A stretch of DNA of 64,000 nucleotides from Ancylostoma caninum (taxonomy: Eukaryota; Nematoda; Chromadorea; Rhabditida; Ancylostomatidae). This document shows positions 1-10,790 of the stretch, piece after piece. Numbering within the stretch: the stretch's first letter is position 1; each line of letters begins with the position of its first letter. The DNA is taken from the NCBI GenBank assembly GCA_037903475.1, contig JBAJFG010000187.1:1426001-1490000 (forward strand), written 5' to 3'. Under the pieces are notes generated by a model. The model was not told the origin of the DNA. It ran no database searches and saw only the letters and a program-made list of their open reading frames with translations. The translations under genes were made by a program, and so were the position numbers.

Positions 1-1502
1 AGCCAACATCAAGTGGAAAACCAAGAAATTCTCGAATCGTAAGTATTTTTTTAGCTTGTGTTGCCTCAGTTTGAGCCGTGAATGCTCTTAGAAATACTGT
101 CAGACAGTGTGATTGATCAAGGAATTTCTAATGAGTTAGATCTACACAGCTAGTAAAGTAGATGTTTGGACTATTGAAACTGATTATTCACACTTTCCTC
201 TTCTATGACATAATCAGCTTGTTTTTTTTCTTCTCAGGATGGAATCTCATGATCAGAATATCCTCGAGAAGAATGTCGCCCAGATTGAAGTATGGGAGTC
301 AACCTTCCAGGGACAAGAAGATATTTTTATGGAAGCTCTGCACAGTCTGAATGAAGCGAATGAAAATACGAATAGCGTTGTTAAGGACAATGCGTATGTG
401 ACCTTTTGATTACTTCTAATCATGTTGCAGCGAGTATGATTGTTGTTTTCAGCTCATCTGTTGCATGCGCTCTGAAGGAGACTTGTTCGAAAGTTACTGA
501 GATTGACAATGTCATAAAGGTACTCGTTGTACTGGGGAATCCGCCTGAATTTCGGGTTTCTGTGATTTAATCTCTGTTATTTTAGGTAGAAGCCAACAAT
601 TTTATGGTGCGGGCAGCATCCACTGACAGTGCTGGCTATGCTGATATGAAGAAGATCATGGACTCTATCGACCATCTTTGTGACGAACTGAGAAAGATCA
701 AGGATGAAACCGAGAATAAGAGAATGGTTGCTCAGAAAGAAAAGGTGCATTTTTCATGTCACTCGAAGAGACCCATCCGAGAACACCTCATTTACAGGCG
801 AAACGCGAACAAAATATCGTCCAAGAAGTGCGGGATCATATCGGATCGATAAATAAGGATGTGTCTGACATGGTTGACGAATATTGGCTTGATCCGCAAG
901 CAACAGGTATTGTTCTGGAACGATTTTTTTATATCATCCTAATTCTGATCACCATGGGGGGTGACGGGGGAGATGCAGCAGAAGGAAACAGAGCGGATCA
1001 TTTTTTATTCTTGTTTTATTTTTCTGCTCCTATTTTTTGTTCACTTTTTTGTTTTGTTTGCTCTTCATTGTTGGTTTCCAAAAAATTTCTTAAGGCGAAA
1101 CACCGGCAAAGCTACACCGTCAGATAACTGGTGATAATGAGATACCTCGAGTTCAGAAGCTGGATACTATTTTGAAGTCTAATGGTTTCGCTGTGGAGGT
1201 ATCCTTTCTATTGCTATTTAAGGTATTCTCATTTTTTAACGGAATAGATTGCTTCTCTCCAGACACCCAAGCGAAAATCATCCTTGCGAACGAGGGAGTC
1301 CCTTCTGGAAGTGCAAAACCTCTGTCTTTCACCGGATACACTGGCTGCGAATAGGAAGGCTCGATTGGAGGACATTTCGGAGGTTTTGGCCCATTATTTT
1401 TTCTTTTTTTTACAACATAGGTGGTTTTCTTTGAATTTATAGGAGAGCCACTCTACTGCCAATCACACTCGCGAAAGATCCAAGTCTGACGTGGAGAATT
1501 GA
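1..1502 (+). CDS. C-terminal exons of a kinesin-5 (BimC/Eg5)-like motor, 5' part outside the window
   Basis: Eight exons join in one open frame: 1-38, 238-393, 453-519, 586-744, 798-906, 1095-1198, 1263-1382 and 1443-1502, stopping at TGA 1500-1502. Every intron (53-199 bp) starts with GT and ends with AG after a T-rich tract. The first five exons give a charged, helical stretch of heptad-like sequence typical of a coiled-coil tail. Next comes EYWLDPQATGETPAKLH, which resembles the TG-T-TP-(K/R) core of the BimC box in kinesin-5 tails, where mitotic kinases phosphorylate the threonine. A second TPKRKSS patch and a basic, serine-rich end (RERSKSDVEN) follow. Kinesin-5 is a homotetrameric plus-end motor that slides antiparallel spindle microtubules. 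The motor domain would lie upstream of base 1, so the assignment rests on the tail alone. Another coiled-coil mitotic protein is possible. Confidence 0.6.
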
Positions 1503-2779
1503 GGTCCGCTGGATTCGTGAACTGCACTTGTGTGTAATTATTGTCGTTGTGGTCTTTAATTCTTGTTAGGTTGTTGTTCCACTTTCTAACCCTCCTGTAA
1601 ACCTTTGTTCAACTTTTTAACCCTCTCGTTTTTTTTAAAACTTCAGTGTATCTCATTAATGCTGTTACGCTATTTATCTGCAAAGTTGAGGACGTAATTC
1701 AATCATTTTCTCGTTCCCTTTTCCGCTGGAAATGATATACTTGGACCTTTTTTCTGCAACTCACCCTAGATTGTACTTGATATGTAGACTCGCCCCTCGT
1801 GATTATGACGTTTGTTGCCTTTCACTGAGTTTTTCATGTATGAGGTCACGCTTTCGCTGCTATTTTTGCTGGATATTGCTCTTCATCACATGTCATTCTG
1901 GAATTCCATAAAAAGTGAGTAATACCTTGTTCATCCTGCGCATTATTCATACTCGGTGCTGCTTTCGTAAGACATACATCGGGTGGCACGAATAGCACGA
2001 CGAGGTAATGACTATCTTTAACAGTAGTGGTTATCCTTCGTTGTGCCAATTAAAGTGTGAAGAAGGTGTAATTTCATTTGCTCATCGTGCTTATTAGGTG
2101 GCTCAACCCTTGTTCAAGCCCACTGTTTTCGGTGTTGCTCGCCAAGGAAAGGCTTATCACTCACTCACTATTCAGTCTCTCTTGGTCGCTTTCAGAAAGT
2201 GGCCATTTTGCTTTTAGGCTATTCCATGTGGTAGAAACAAGAGCGTTGATTCGTGAGGCGTTGAGTTCCGACTGCAACCGCTGGTTTTTGGGTTTGATGG
2301 TCCGTAACCGACTAGTTAAGTGTATCCTGTTTCAAAAGCAGCGGAAGTGGAACCTGCTGCGTTGTGGTATTCTTTTTCCTATTATTTTGTCCATTACTGT
2401 CACTACTACGTTTTTTGAATTATTCTTTGCCAACAACTATGGAACTGAATTACAAAACATTTTTTTAAAATCTAAAACACAGGCAAAATAGAAGGCTGCA
2501 CAACAGTTTCAGTTTTTCTTCAATTAAAGAAGATATCTGTGATTAAATTGTGAATGATTTCTCAGTTCAGCTGCTCTTCGGTTGTATTTCTGTGTTGTTT
2601 ATGGCATTGGTAATCTGTCTGGCAACTGCAGGAAGCTTACATCTTCAGGTTATATAGGACACTGTAGGGGTGAAGGGGGAGGGTCAAATTTTGCCTATTC
2701 TTAGGCACATGCACGGTCATTTTATGGAATCTCGTTTCCAAAGGATTTTGCAGGCGACACCTGGACTTCAAACTCACAA
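1503..2779. other. Gene 3' flank and intergenic DNA
   Basis: This is AT-rich sequence after the kinesin-like stop codon. I see no AATAAA in the first few hundred bases, so the poly(A) site is unplaced. The 137-codon open frame at 2078-2491 has no recognisable domain or splice context and is not called. Confidence 0.4.
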
Positions 2780-3266
2780 AACAATTTGCCAGCAAGTTTC
2801 TTGGTTGCAAAGATTGTCGACAACCTTTCAACCGAGGAAATTGTCGACAAAGAAGAGCCAAAGCAAGTTGCGGACTAGTTGCCTCACTCACGTAATTTAC
2901 GATGCAACCATGCATGACGCCGTTGCAGTGATTACCCCAGTACTACCGGAAAAAATGTCTGCCATCAATTTGACGGCATTTGAAGATGATGCAAGTTGCC
3001 AGCAATCAAAGGCAAAAGCAAATTTTTAGCACTTTCGTGCGGCTGACAAGTTGTCAGCAAAAACAGCGCGATCAAGTTGTCAGAAATCTTGGGAACCGAC
3101 GTCTTGCCCACAGAGAAGGGTGGCAGCAAGCTGTGGGTAAGTTCAAACGGCCGGCAACTTGTCAGCAAGATAAGTCGAGACTAATTTGTCAAGAAGCTTT
3201 GTGGCGTGCAAGTTGCAGATGTAATCAGGAACTTGCTTCTCAAAAGCTTGTTAACAAGTTGTTCTA
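2780..3266 (+). repeat. Cluster of degenerate CAAGTTGYCAGCAA motifs
   Basis: About eleven diverged copies of a 14-base motif (consensus CAAGTTGTCAGCAA) lie at irregular spacing, for example near 2991, 3049, 3071, 3154, 3209 and 3253. Translated, they give repeated SCQQ/TCQQ peptides in two overlapping open frames (2670-3029 and 2980-3267), but spacing and frame vary. I read this as a decayed minisatellite rather than a protein. No splice signals frame it. Confidence 0.5.
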
Positions 3267-3337
3267 GGTGATCTGAGTTCTTCCTCTTCTAGCTGAATAG
3301 CGCGCCTACAACTGCCAACCTTACTGCTTTTGCAGAG

Positions 3338-3397
3338 GTGTTACATTTTCACAGAATGTGCTAGATAATTCTAGTACATCCTGTGAAAATGTAACAC
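3338..3397. repeat. 60-bp near-perfect hairpin
   Basis: The arms 3338-3365 and 3370-3397 are reverse complements over 28 positions, with one mismatch and one G-U pair, around a TAAT tetraloop. The outer 17 bp (GTGTTACATTTTCACAG and its complement) pair perfectly. The size fits a very short palindromic element or a small hairpin RNA precursor. The stem is more perfect than a normal animal miRNA precursor. Confidence 0.8.
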
Positions 3398-5439
3398 TAA
3401 GGATTCCAGACATGGATTGCCGCACGATTCTGCTGTTTTGCACGCGATCGTTGATATTCCTAGTATGCTGCCATAATCGCTGCAAGATAGCACTCGTTTG
3501 CCCTTGTTGATATGGGTATATCCGCCCTTCCCTCTGGATTCCTGTTCTTAAAGTATAATAATTTGTACCGCTCATGTTTTTGGAATCGCTGAAGTCCCCA
3601 AGTCTTTGTTGCTGCTTTCTTGGCTAGTTTGTTATGGTTAAAGATCAGTACAACTTCCACACCTGGTTCCACTTTCCCACGATTTGTAGCCACCTTCTGG
3701 CGATCACTACAAATGTAATGATCCTAGACATACTATCCGCTTCCCACGCCAGCAGTAGTTAATTCTGCTCCATATATGACATTTGTGTCGGCGCTCGTTT
3801 TAAAAGAACTCCATTAGGAGCCCTCAAAAATGATAATCTCATGCATAGAAATTTCTCGCATTTACCTTTGGTAAAAATGTCAGCCACCTTCGTTCTTCTC
3901 TTTCCTGTTCACTATCTGGGTAGGAAAATGTCAGATATACATCATTTTATTACTTTGGACTCTTCGTTTCTGTTCTGTGATTGGTGCACATCGAAGGCGA
4001 CCAATCGGGCACGCCCACATCCGAACATTATCAATTTTTCTGTTCCGTACTTCTCATACTGCCTCATGTCATGGCTTGTTGGGGAGAGGTCATCACACAT
4101 TCACGTCAAGCATTTCAAGCATTCTCGTTTCCTCATATTTTTTTCCTCTGAACTACAGTTGAACAAAATGAGCCCAGTCGAAGGAAATAGCTGTTTGAGA
4201 ACGTCGGATTCAAGAGCTTGGGCATTGTGTTTTCGATAACGTTAGTAATTTTGGTAAAACATATGCGGTTCGAGTGATAGTTAAATTATCGAGCCCACAG
4301 GAAATTAGTTGGACAATTCCTACTTTGAACAAGTTCCTATTTCCTGTTTCAAACCATTCTAATTCGTGCCAAGTGCGTCAGGTTGTTGCGTTATGAAATG
4401 TTCCTGATGGTGTAATCCTGAAGATGTAAGGGAGGTGAGATTGATTCAGTTTGCACTATGTACCCGTTAGTGTCAAATGCACGCATCTTCATAGTATTAG
4501 AAATTATCCTATGGAGATCCGATGTGAAAGAAGTATGAAATCGAATACAAACACCGCCCTATCCCTTTATGGAAAACTCATTGCCTCTGAAAAGAATCCC
4601 GACCACTGGTGTGCGGAATTCTCCCTTTTCCGTTCTACGCTTTCCGTTTTCCGCCCATTTTTGGCCTTCCGTTTTACGTTTTACGGGAATTTAAATTCTA
4701 CTTCCGCACATGCCTAATCCCGACAGGGTAAATACGAACCGTGAGAGTCGATGGCGGTGCGTTTTTCGTGTGTGGAAATAGATTTGGATGTCTGAAAATA
4801 GTAAATGTCTGAAAAAATGTGGTTTTTTGTGTGGCGTCTGGAAACTAGCAATTCCACCTATCATGCATCTGTTTTTCATCAGCTTACCCTTTACCGCCAT
4901 TGGGTAAGTGTCGTGAGTACTTGTTCAGGAGAAAAAGTAACGAATGGAAGTGTCAGGAAAAAGATCTGATAGTAAATTGTAAATGGAAATGTAAATGGAA
5001 AGAAAACTGAGATGAGCAGGTCATGTTGCAAGACAGACGGACCCAGAAGCTAGACAAACGGACTAACATACGGTACACCGGAACTATTCCAGACTTCAAG
5101 GCAGGCCACAGGATCGTTGGAGGAAGCAAACTGAAGAAATATTGGGAAATCATGATAAGATGAAGCCAACGACCACAAGAATTTACGAGGATGCTGGAGG
5201 ACCTATGTACTGCCCCAAGGCTGAGGGAGAATTTAGCTTTCAAGTAAAAAGTAATTATAGTGAGTAAGTAAATTGTAATTCTCTGTCTCATCTCAACCAA
5301 TCGCTCACGTCAAAGAAGCTAAAGCTGCAACTACACTCAAAAGTGCTCAAGCATGGCAACACAAAAGGGAATTATATTAGTGATTTGGCTAAAACCTTTA
5401 CTGACGAGTCAGGGAGAGAGGTAGATAGAGGGCGAGAGA
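3398..5439. other. Intergenic DNA, no gene seen
   Basis: There are only scattered short open frames. Around 4609-4710 the ends TGTGCGGAA and TTCCGCACA form a weak inverted repeat enclosing several diverged TTCCGTTTTACG-like words. It may be a tiny decayed element but is too weak to call. Reverse-strand frames at 3321-3693 overlap the hairpin and match nothing I recognise. Confidence 0.35.
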
Positions 5440-5980
5440 GCGAGGCAATATAAAAAGGGTCCCATTGTTAACATCTTCGCGACAATGTGCTCAACCGGTT
5501 GACACGCATGGTGCGACACGCGGGACCGAGTGCTCAACCAACTGAGCACGCTCTTTTCAGAGTTATATTTCTGTGAAGCAGTCATTATTAGCATACTTCT
5601 ATGTAGTGTTATACTAACAAAAATTCAAACTCTCTTTACATGCACTGGGCAGAGCAGATCTTCACTCAAATTTTTTAATATGTGGTTTAAACATACACCA
5701 GAGAGAACGATACATATAAAAAAGAAACTACAATCAGTATCAAGTGAATGGACGACAAACATTTGAAAACACTCTTGACGATCATAAATAAAAGAGAAAA
5801 AGATCGGGTTCAGATTCGCGCAATCTCGGGGTATTATGCAGCAGATTAAAAATTCCTACCATGTGAGACCGCGTGCTCAGGCGGTTGTGCAAAAGTGCGT
5901 GTGTCCCATGTGACACACCATGCCAAAAGCGTAAGGTCGCGAATGCCATTTAGCGCTTGGGATAGTGCAACGTACACAGA
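5440..5980. repeat. Two diverged tRNA-like elements, head to head
   Basis: On the minus strand, about 5552 down to 5440 reads GCTCAGTTGGTTGAGCAC, close to a tRNA A-box. On the plus strand, about 5872 to 5980 begins GCTCAGGCGGTTGTGCA and continues with a related body (both contain CACCATGC and later TCGCGAA). The two diverge from a centre near 5710. They could be SINE copies with tRNA-like heads or the arms of an old foldback element. Divergence is high. Confidence 0.35.
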
Positions 5981-7236
5981 ATTTGAGAACCTTGTAATCT
6001 CGTCAAATATTATTAGGCTACAAAGATCAGCAGGGGATTCCTGAACATCCCCGGGAGCGCTGCGATCTCGCCGCTGCTCCATGGTAAGACGAGTTTCCTG
6101 CGTAAACATTGCTGAACCTCATACCCTCCAACATCTATTTTCTCCCCTTGCTGTCTCGAAGTTATTAGATAAAGTACACGTAAATACTTGAGAAAATCGC
6201 CACCCCTGAATCCTCGCATAGGTCATCATCTTCCCGAGAGCATTCACGAATAGTACTGCAGAAAAGCAGCCGAACACTTTTCCATGCGCTGAGCTACGTA
6301 TGTAACTTTCTGCTGTATCACTTCCTTGAGAAATCCCATGCAAAAGCAACAAGGATTTCGTCACATACTTGCACAAGCGTCTCAAGAACGTTAGCTTAAA
6401 TCCTAATGCATGCTTCCATTCTTCTTAAAATACATCTCCAGGCCTTCACATAAATGTCATAAATGCATTTACGATTATTTTGATCTCTAGCGCCTGGTGT
6501 TAATTCAGTTCACACCTCATTTCTTCTTTGATACTGTAGTCCCCCTACCTAAGATTAGTGAACCTGTTTATGGTGATACTGTAGTACCGCTTATGTTATT
6601 TGCAAAGCTCTTTCAATTTAGTCTTCGCACCCTTCATGCTCAATCCGCACTAGAAGAACAGAACTTTGAGTTCGGAAAGTGCTGAAGGTTGAACACAAAA
6701 TCGACTTCCTTACCCTACAGGGAAAAAACATTGCCTCGAGTACTACTTACCATAATCCTTTTCAAGGAGGAAAAAGAAAACAGAGTACTTAATTTTTGTA
6801 TCATTCCTACCACTATGCATAGACTACATAGAGAATATGTCCTCCATCGTAACCCATTTGGGGGACAGGTATTAGAAAACCAGGAAATAACATAAAATGT
6901 GGAATCTACTAATCTTCTACCGATCAGTTCATTCTCGACGCCCTACCTGTTCCTTACTTCCTGTCGTACTTTTGGTTTGTCCAGAAACGAGACGTTTTCG
7001 GCCCTTCCTGGAGCATTTGCTGGAGCTTTTGAAACTCTTTAGTCGGCTAGGTTCCTCAACATTTTTCTATTCTCAACACTTCACTAGGGCTACCTCGCTT
7101 TTAAGCGGCGGCGCAGCTTCAGTGGAAGTCTGGTCAGAATTTGTAGTCCGTTGTCCATGTTATTTTGACTCGTTCTGAATCTGGATTGTACTGTGGCAAG
7201 ACTCAGGACGCGTCGATTGTGGATGGAGAGTGGATT
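5981..7236. other. Intergenic DNA, no gene seen
   Basis: There are short open frames on both strands without splice context or recognisable motifs. Near 6535 and 6575 the word GATACTGTAGT is followed by two similar CC-rich stretches, a minor direct repeat. Confidence 0.35.
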
Positions 7237-7326
7237 TTATTACTTTTGTATATAGCATGAGAAAATCTCATTCCTAATGCATTCCACCCTCAGATACGGA
7301 AATGAGTTCATGTTGACAATATTTGT
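7237..7326 (+). repeat. Dispersed repeat, copy 1
   Basis: About 90 bp that recurs at 8727-8811 in the same orientation. Shared words include TTATTAC, AATCTCATT, TAATGCA, TCTCAGA/CCTCAGA and GAGYTCATGTTGA. Function is unknown; it is probably part of an old transposon. Confidence 0.55.
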
Positions 7327-7670
7327 CTCCATCCTGTCTGGCGTACATTCAAGATACTACTTCCCCAAGGTCACAACTAAATTGCTAATTAATTAACTAA
7401 TTAAGCAGTATAGATGTATTCACCAATGCCGGGCGCGGGGGAGTGGCATGCCACGAGGGCTGGGAAAATAACTGGCGCTTTCTCCACTCCGGAGACTCGG
7501 ATGGAATAAAAAAAAATGCTAATTCGAGTAACAAGTAGTAAAAAACAAAGTTCAAAAAATATTACTAGGAAACATCAAAAGTGAGATAATGCAAAATTTC
7601 CATTCGTTCTACGTAGTAATTTTGAAAATGCCATGTCCCCCATGTACCCGCTACAGGTATTTACTTGTTT

Positions 7671-7712
7671 ATTCATTCATTCATTCATTCATTCATTCAT
7701 TCATTCATTCAT
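7671..7712 (+). repeat. (ATTC)n microsatellite
   Basis: About 42 bp of uninterrupted ATTC repeats. Confidence 0.95.
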
Positions 7713-8726
7713 CTGTTATATAGTTGCTAATTGGCTGCTCACCACTGTTACTCACTGGTAGCCAACTGGTAAACGTTCATAGTTATGTAGCAAATTGAGT
7801 CACAGAGTTTTTTTTTCTGTTGAGGTAAACCAAGCCACTGTGAGGTAATGCGTGTGAAGAAACCGCAAGGAACGCCTCCGTCCATTGTGTTTTCAGAGGG
7901 CGGGTCGTCCCGCATTGGCTAACATGGCTATCAATTTCCTTTTTCCTGTGCATTCCACTGTGTCTGTAATGCCTAATACGCTCCTGTCTGTGATCTCTAC
8001 TCACGATCCCTTGGGTATCCAGAGAGGTATAAGCCTGAGAGTCTGAATAGTCAAGTATAGTAGAGATCGCCTTTAATTCGCTGACACCTATCTAGATTAT
8101 CCAAATCCGTGAGCTTACTTGACGCACACCCCCCCTCTCCTCCCCCGCCCTCGTTAGATATATTACTTAGAATATCACTCTCTGGAGTTGTTTACTATGA
8201 TTTCTTTGTTTCACAGCTGATTTCCTTTTCGGAAAGATTCTGATCCCAAATTTTCTGAAAGAAAGGAAAATTTTCCGAAAAAAAAACATCGAAATATTCC
8301 ACAACCATTTCTCGAAAAGGCATTCGTACAATACAAGTACATCTACATATTCTTCTTGTGGGAATCTACTCACGCGGTAGGGTTACGACCGCCATAGAAT
8401 CCTAATAATTCCCAAAACAGCGCAATTTGTCGTCTGCAATTCATTGTCCATAACTGTTTGAATGGTGCTATTTGAAAATCTAATTTCATGGAACGAAAAA
8501 AGTCTTCGGAAATCGTGAAGAGCTTAATCCTCTCATTAAAGTACGTTACAAAGTGCAGATGGTCGTAACATGCCTATTTTTTCATCATCATGAAGCCCAT
8601 TTCGCTCACAAGCTGTGATTCGTTGTCTGCTGCACACGACATTTTCACCATTCTAAGCTTGTGTTGCTTTCCAGGAATACTGGCAGCACTTCCGTTGTGA
8701 GTAAGTAACTAAGTTTATTATTCACT
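7713..8726. other. Intergenic DNA, no gene seen
   Basis: A C-rich tract lies near 8120-8150, and a weak inverted repeat around 8220-8283 involves TTTCCTTTTCGGAAA-like words. No supported gene. Confidence 0.35.
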
Positions 8727-8811
8727 CATTATTACATATACGATGGAATAATCTCATTTTTAATGCACTTCATTCTCAGAAATGGAAACGAGCTCATGTT
8801 GATAGCATTTG
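8727..8811 (+). repeat. Dispersed repeat, copy 2
   Basis: Second copy of the element at 7237-7326, with scattered substitutions and a short indel at its 5' side. Confidence 0.55.
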
Positions 8812-9017
8812 CTATGAGAGGCTTATTTAGTACCAGTCTGGGCCGTCCCGCCACCGCCGGACTTCCAGACTTCTTCTAATGCTCGCTTCGCTCGCATGAA
8901 CTCATCTTGTAACCACACCAATATAACTTATTGTCATATCAATTTCTGCGATGGAAAAAGGACGGAAAATGTAGCATCGCGCTGCTTTTTCTTGTACTCT
9001 TTCCTCTACGTTAAGGA

Positions 9018-9063
9018 ACCCGCTATAGAGCAGTAATTTAACCCGCTATAGAGCAGTAATTTA
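9018..9063 (+). repeat. Tandem duplication, 23-bp unit
   Basis: The 23-bp unit starting ACCCGCTATAGAGCAG occurs twice back to back (9018-9040 and 9041-9063) without differences. It is a recent local duplication. Confidence 0.9.
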
Positions 9064-9367
9064 GCCGAGGACGCTAACATCCCTTTTTGGTTCACCTGCA
9101 GCTCTCCGTTGATTGCAGTCATTAAGAGCAGCTACATACGACCGATTTACAGTAGGATGATGACAGAATATGGTTACCAGTTCTTGCATGTTATGGTTGG
9201 GAAAATGAGAAGAGTTAGCTTGAGTATGAAAGAGGGTGGTGGGGTATGGCTACGCGCAGTATCGGATAGAGGTTCGCCGGCTGACGGGTTCAGTGGTGTG
9301 ATAACTGGATCTCATGTGATCTCTCCCCTCTCCCTCTTGATGCCTTCAAACTGATGGAAACTGCCAC

Positions 9368-9490
9368 ATCCTTATCACAGCAGTGGACCCTTCTTCCCAC
9401 TTCTGAGCGCCGGTGCACCCTTATCACAACAGTAAACCCGTCTCCCCACTCCTGGGCGCCGGCGCACCCTTCTCACAGCAGTGAACCCGC
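9368..9490 (+). repeat. 49-bp tandem repeat, 2.5 copies
   Basis: Units start at 9368, 9417 and 9466, exactly 49 bp apart. Each begins A(T/C)CCTT(A/C)TCACA and the full units end in CTGRGCGCCGGYGC. The third copy is partial. Units differ at several positions. Confidence 0.85.
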
Positions 9491-9586
9491 AGTGAGTCGA
9501 TATGATTGGAGTAGGATAACCGCCCTACTATTCATTCGAAGCAGGTTATAAGTCATGATAATACTTCCTCAAATAACAACTGAACT

Positions 9587-9755
9587 GTTTATTTATTTAT
9601 TTATTTTTTATTTACTTGTCTATTTACTTATTCATTCATCCCATTCATTCACTCACTCGCTTATTCATTCATTCACTCATTCATCCGTCCATTCATTCGC
9701 TAGTTCATTCATACATCCGTTCGCTTCATACATCCGTTCGCTCATACATTCGCTC
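9587..9755 (+). repeat. Degenerate (ATTT)n/(ATTC)n tract
   Basis: A tract of ATTT repeats passes into ATTC, ACTC and ATCCGTTCGCT words. It produces serine/histidine-rich open frames (for example 9555-9794) that are simple-sequence artefacts. Confidence 0.9.
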
Positions 9756-9989
9756 CATAGTTTGTTCCATGGAGAAACGAGGCGGAAACAGTAGTAATGG
9801 CGATATCGGATACATTTGCGAATAGAAGCGCATCGCTGAGTGTGCTACCGTTGCGCTTGCCGCGATATTTCATCACAGTAAAACAGCTGAAGCGGCTCAT
9901 TTAAGTGGATTTAAGTTACTGAAAGGAAAAAAAACCTTTGATTCATATGCGAAATTGTTCAGCAAAATATTGCACAACATTCTTCTTTT

Positions 9990-10697
9990 TCTTTAGCGTT
10001 TGTCCCGTTTGCTGTCAGATCCGCTTTCCTGATCTTTCGACGCCATTTCACTCTATCATGCTCCTGGTCTGGGTGGGCACCCACATGCTTCAGATCCGCA
10101 TGCAGTTTGTCCAGCCATCGTTGCTTTGGCCGCTTTCCTGGTTCCTGAAGTTCAAGGCTTACTTTGCAAACGGTGTCTTAGTTGTTGCTCAGAATGTGGC
10201 CGTATCACCTAAGGCGGGTTCCGTGCAGCTTGTCAGCAATCGGGGCGATGCTGGATTGCTCTCGGATCTTTTCATTGCGGATGCGCTCTGCGCGTGTGAT
10301 ACCAGTCATCCGTCAGAACATCTTCATCTTCGTTACACATAGACGGCGCTCCACTTCCTCGGTGGCTGGCCAACACTCTGAACCATACAATGCGACGGAT
10401 CAAACCACTGCTTGATGCACCTAACAATGCGACGGATCAAACACTGCTTGATGCACCTACAACTTGAAGCGAACGGGGATATTCTCGCCGCACAACACTA
10501 CTGCCATCGAGCGCCACTTCAATCATGCTGAGTTACCGCGAGAGGCGACTTCATGAGCTAGGTTCCCATCGCCTAAGAGTGTTGAGTCGAGATATTTGAA
10601 GCAGTCGATTTTCGGGAGGTCGTTACCATGAACCTGGGTGGTGCCCAGCTCGTTTATATTAGTTGTCATAGGCTCAGTTTTTCTGAAGTTGAGTAGG
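9990..10697 (-). mobile_element. Fossil of a non-LTR retrotransposon, reverse-transcriptase C-terminal region
   Basis: Read on the minus strand, the fragments give FKYLDSTLLGDGNLAHEVA, then YGSECWPATEEVERRL, then GITRAERIRNEKIR, APIADKLHGTRLR and YGHILRATTKTPF. This order (a KYLG-type motif, a YGSECW block, a RIRN-IR block and an RLRWYGH block) is the usual C-terminal region of many RTE/LINE-type reverse transcriptases in animal genomes. The frame is broken by stops and shifts, including a stop in place of the expected Trp in RLRWYGH and the duplication at 10388-10459. No endonuclease or catalytic YXDD motif is present here. It is a short, 5'-truncated, inactive remnant. Confidence 0.8.
10388..10459. 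repeat. 37/35-bp tandem duplication inside the retrotransposon fossil
   Basis: Two consecutive copies of CAATGCGACGGATCAAA... (10388-10424 and 10425-10459) differ by two missing bases in the second. The duplication falls just after the YGSECW block on the coding strand and shows it happened after the element had lost function. Confidence 0.85.
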
Positions 10698-10705
10698 AGA
10701 CGGAC

Positions 10706-10790
10706 AGGGGCGAGAAAGCCGAGTGGTCAAAGGTGCTGCTCTAGAGTACCACGTCCCCACGGGGCCTAGGGTTGGAATCCTGCCACCATC
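10706..10790 (+). pseudogene. tRNA-like remnant (class II, Leu/Ser type) or SINE head
   Basis: It contains GCCGAGTGGTCAAAGG, matching an A-box of Leu/Ser tRNAs, a GTCCCCACGGGGC variable-arm-like hairpin and GGGTTGGAATCC, a B-box with one change from GGTTCGAATCC. The acceptor and T stems pair poorly and no clean anticodon arm forms, so a working tRNA is unlikely. It begins immediately after the antisense retrotransposon fossil and may be the head of a tRNA-derived SINE whose body continues to about 10910. Confidence 0.45.

Noticed and set aside
3321..3693. Reverse-strand two-frame gene over the 60-bp hairpin
   Set aside because: The frames overlap in different phases, match nothing known to me and include the palindrome; no convincing splice sites.
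9555..9825. Ser/His/Ile-rich open frames
   Set aside because: Translation of the ATTT/ATTC simple-sequence tract.
10706..10790. Functional tRNA-Leu/Ser gene
   Set aside because: The A-box is good, but the B-box has a change at the conserved TTC, stems pair poorly and no clear anticodon loop forms.
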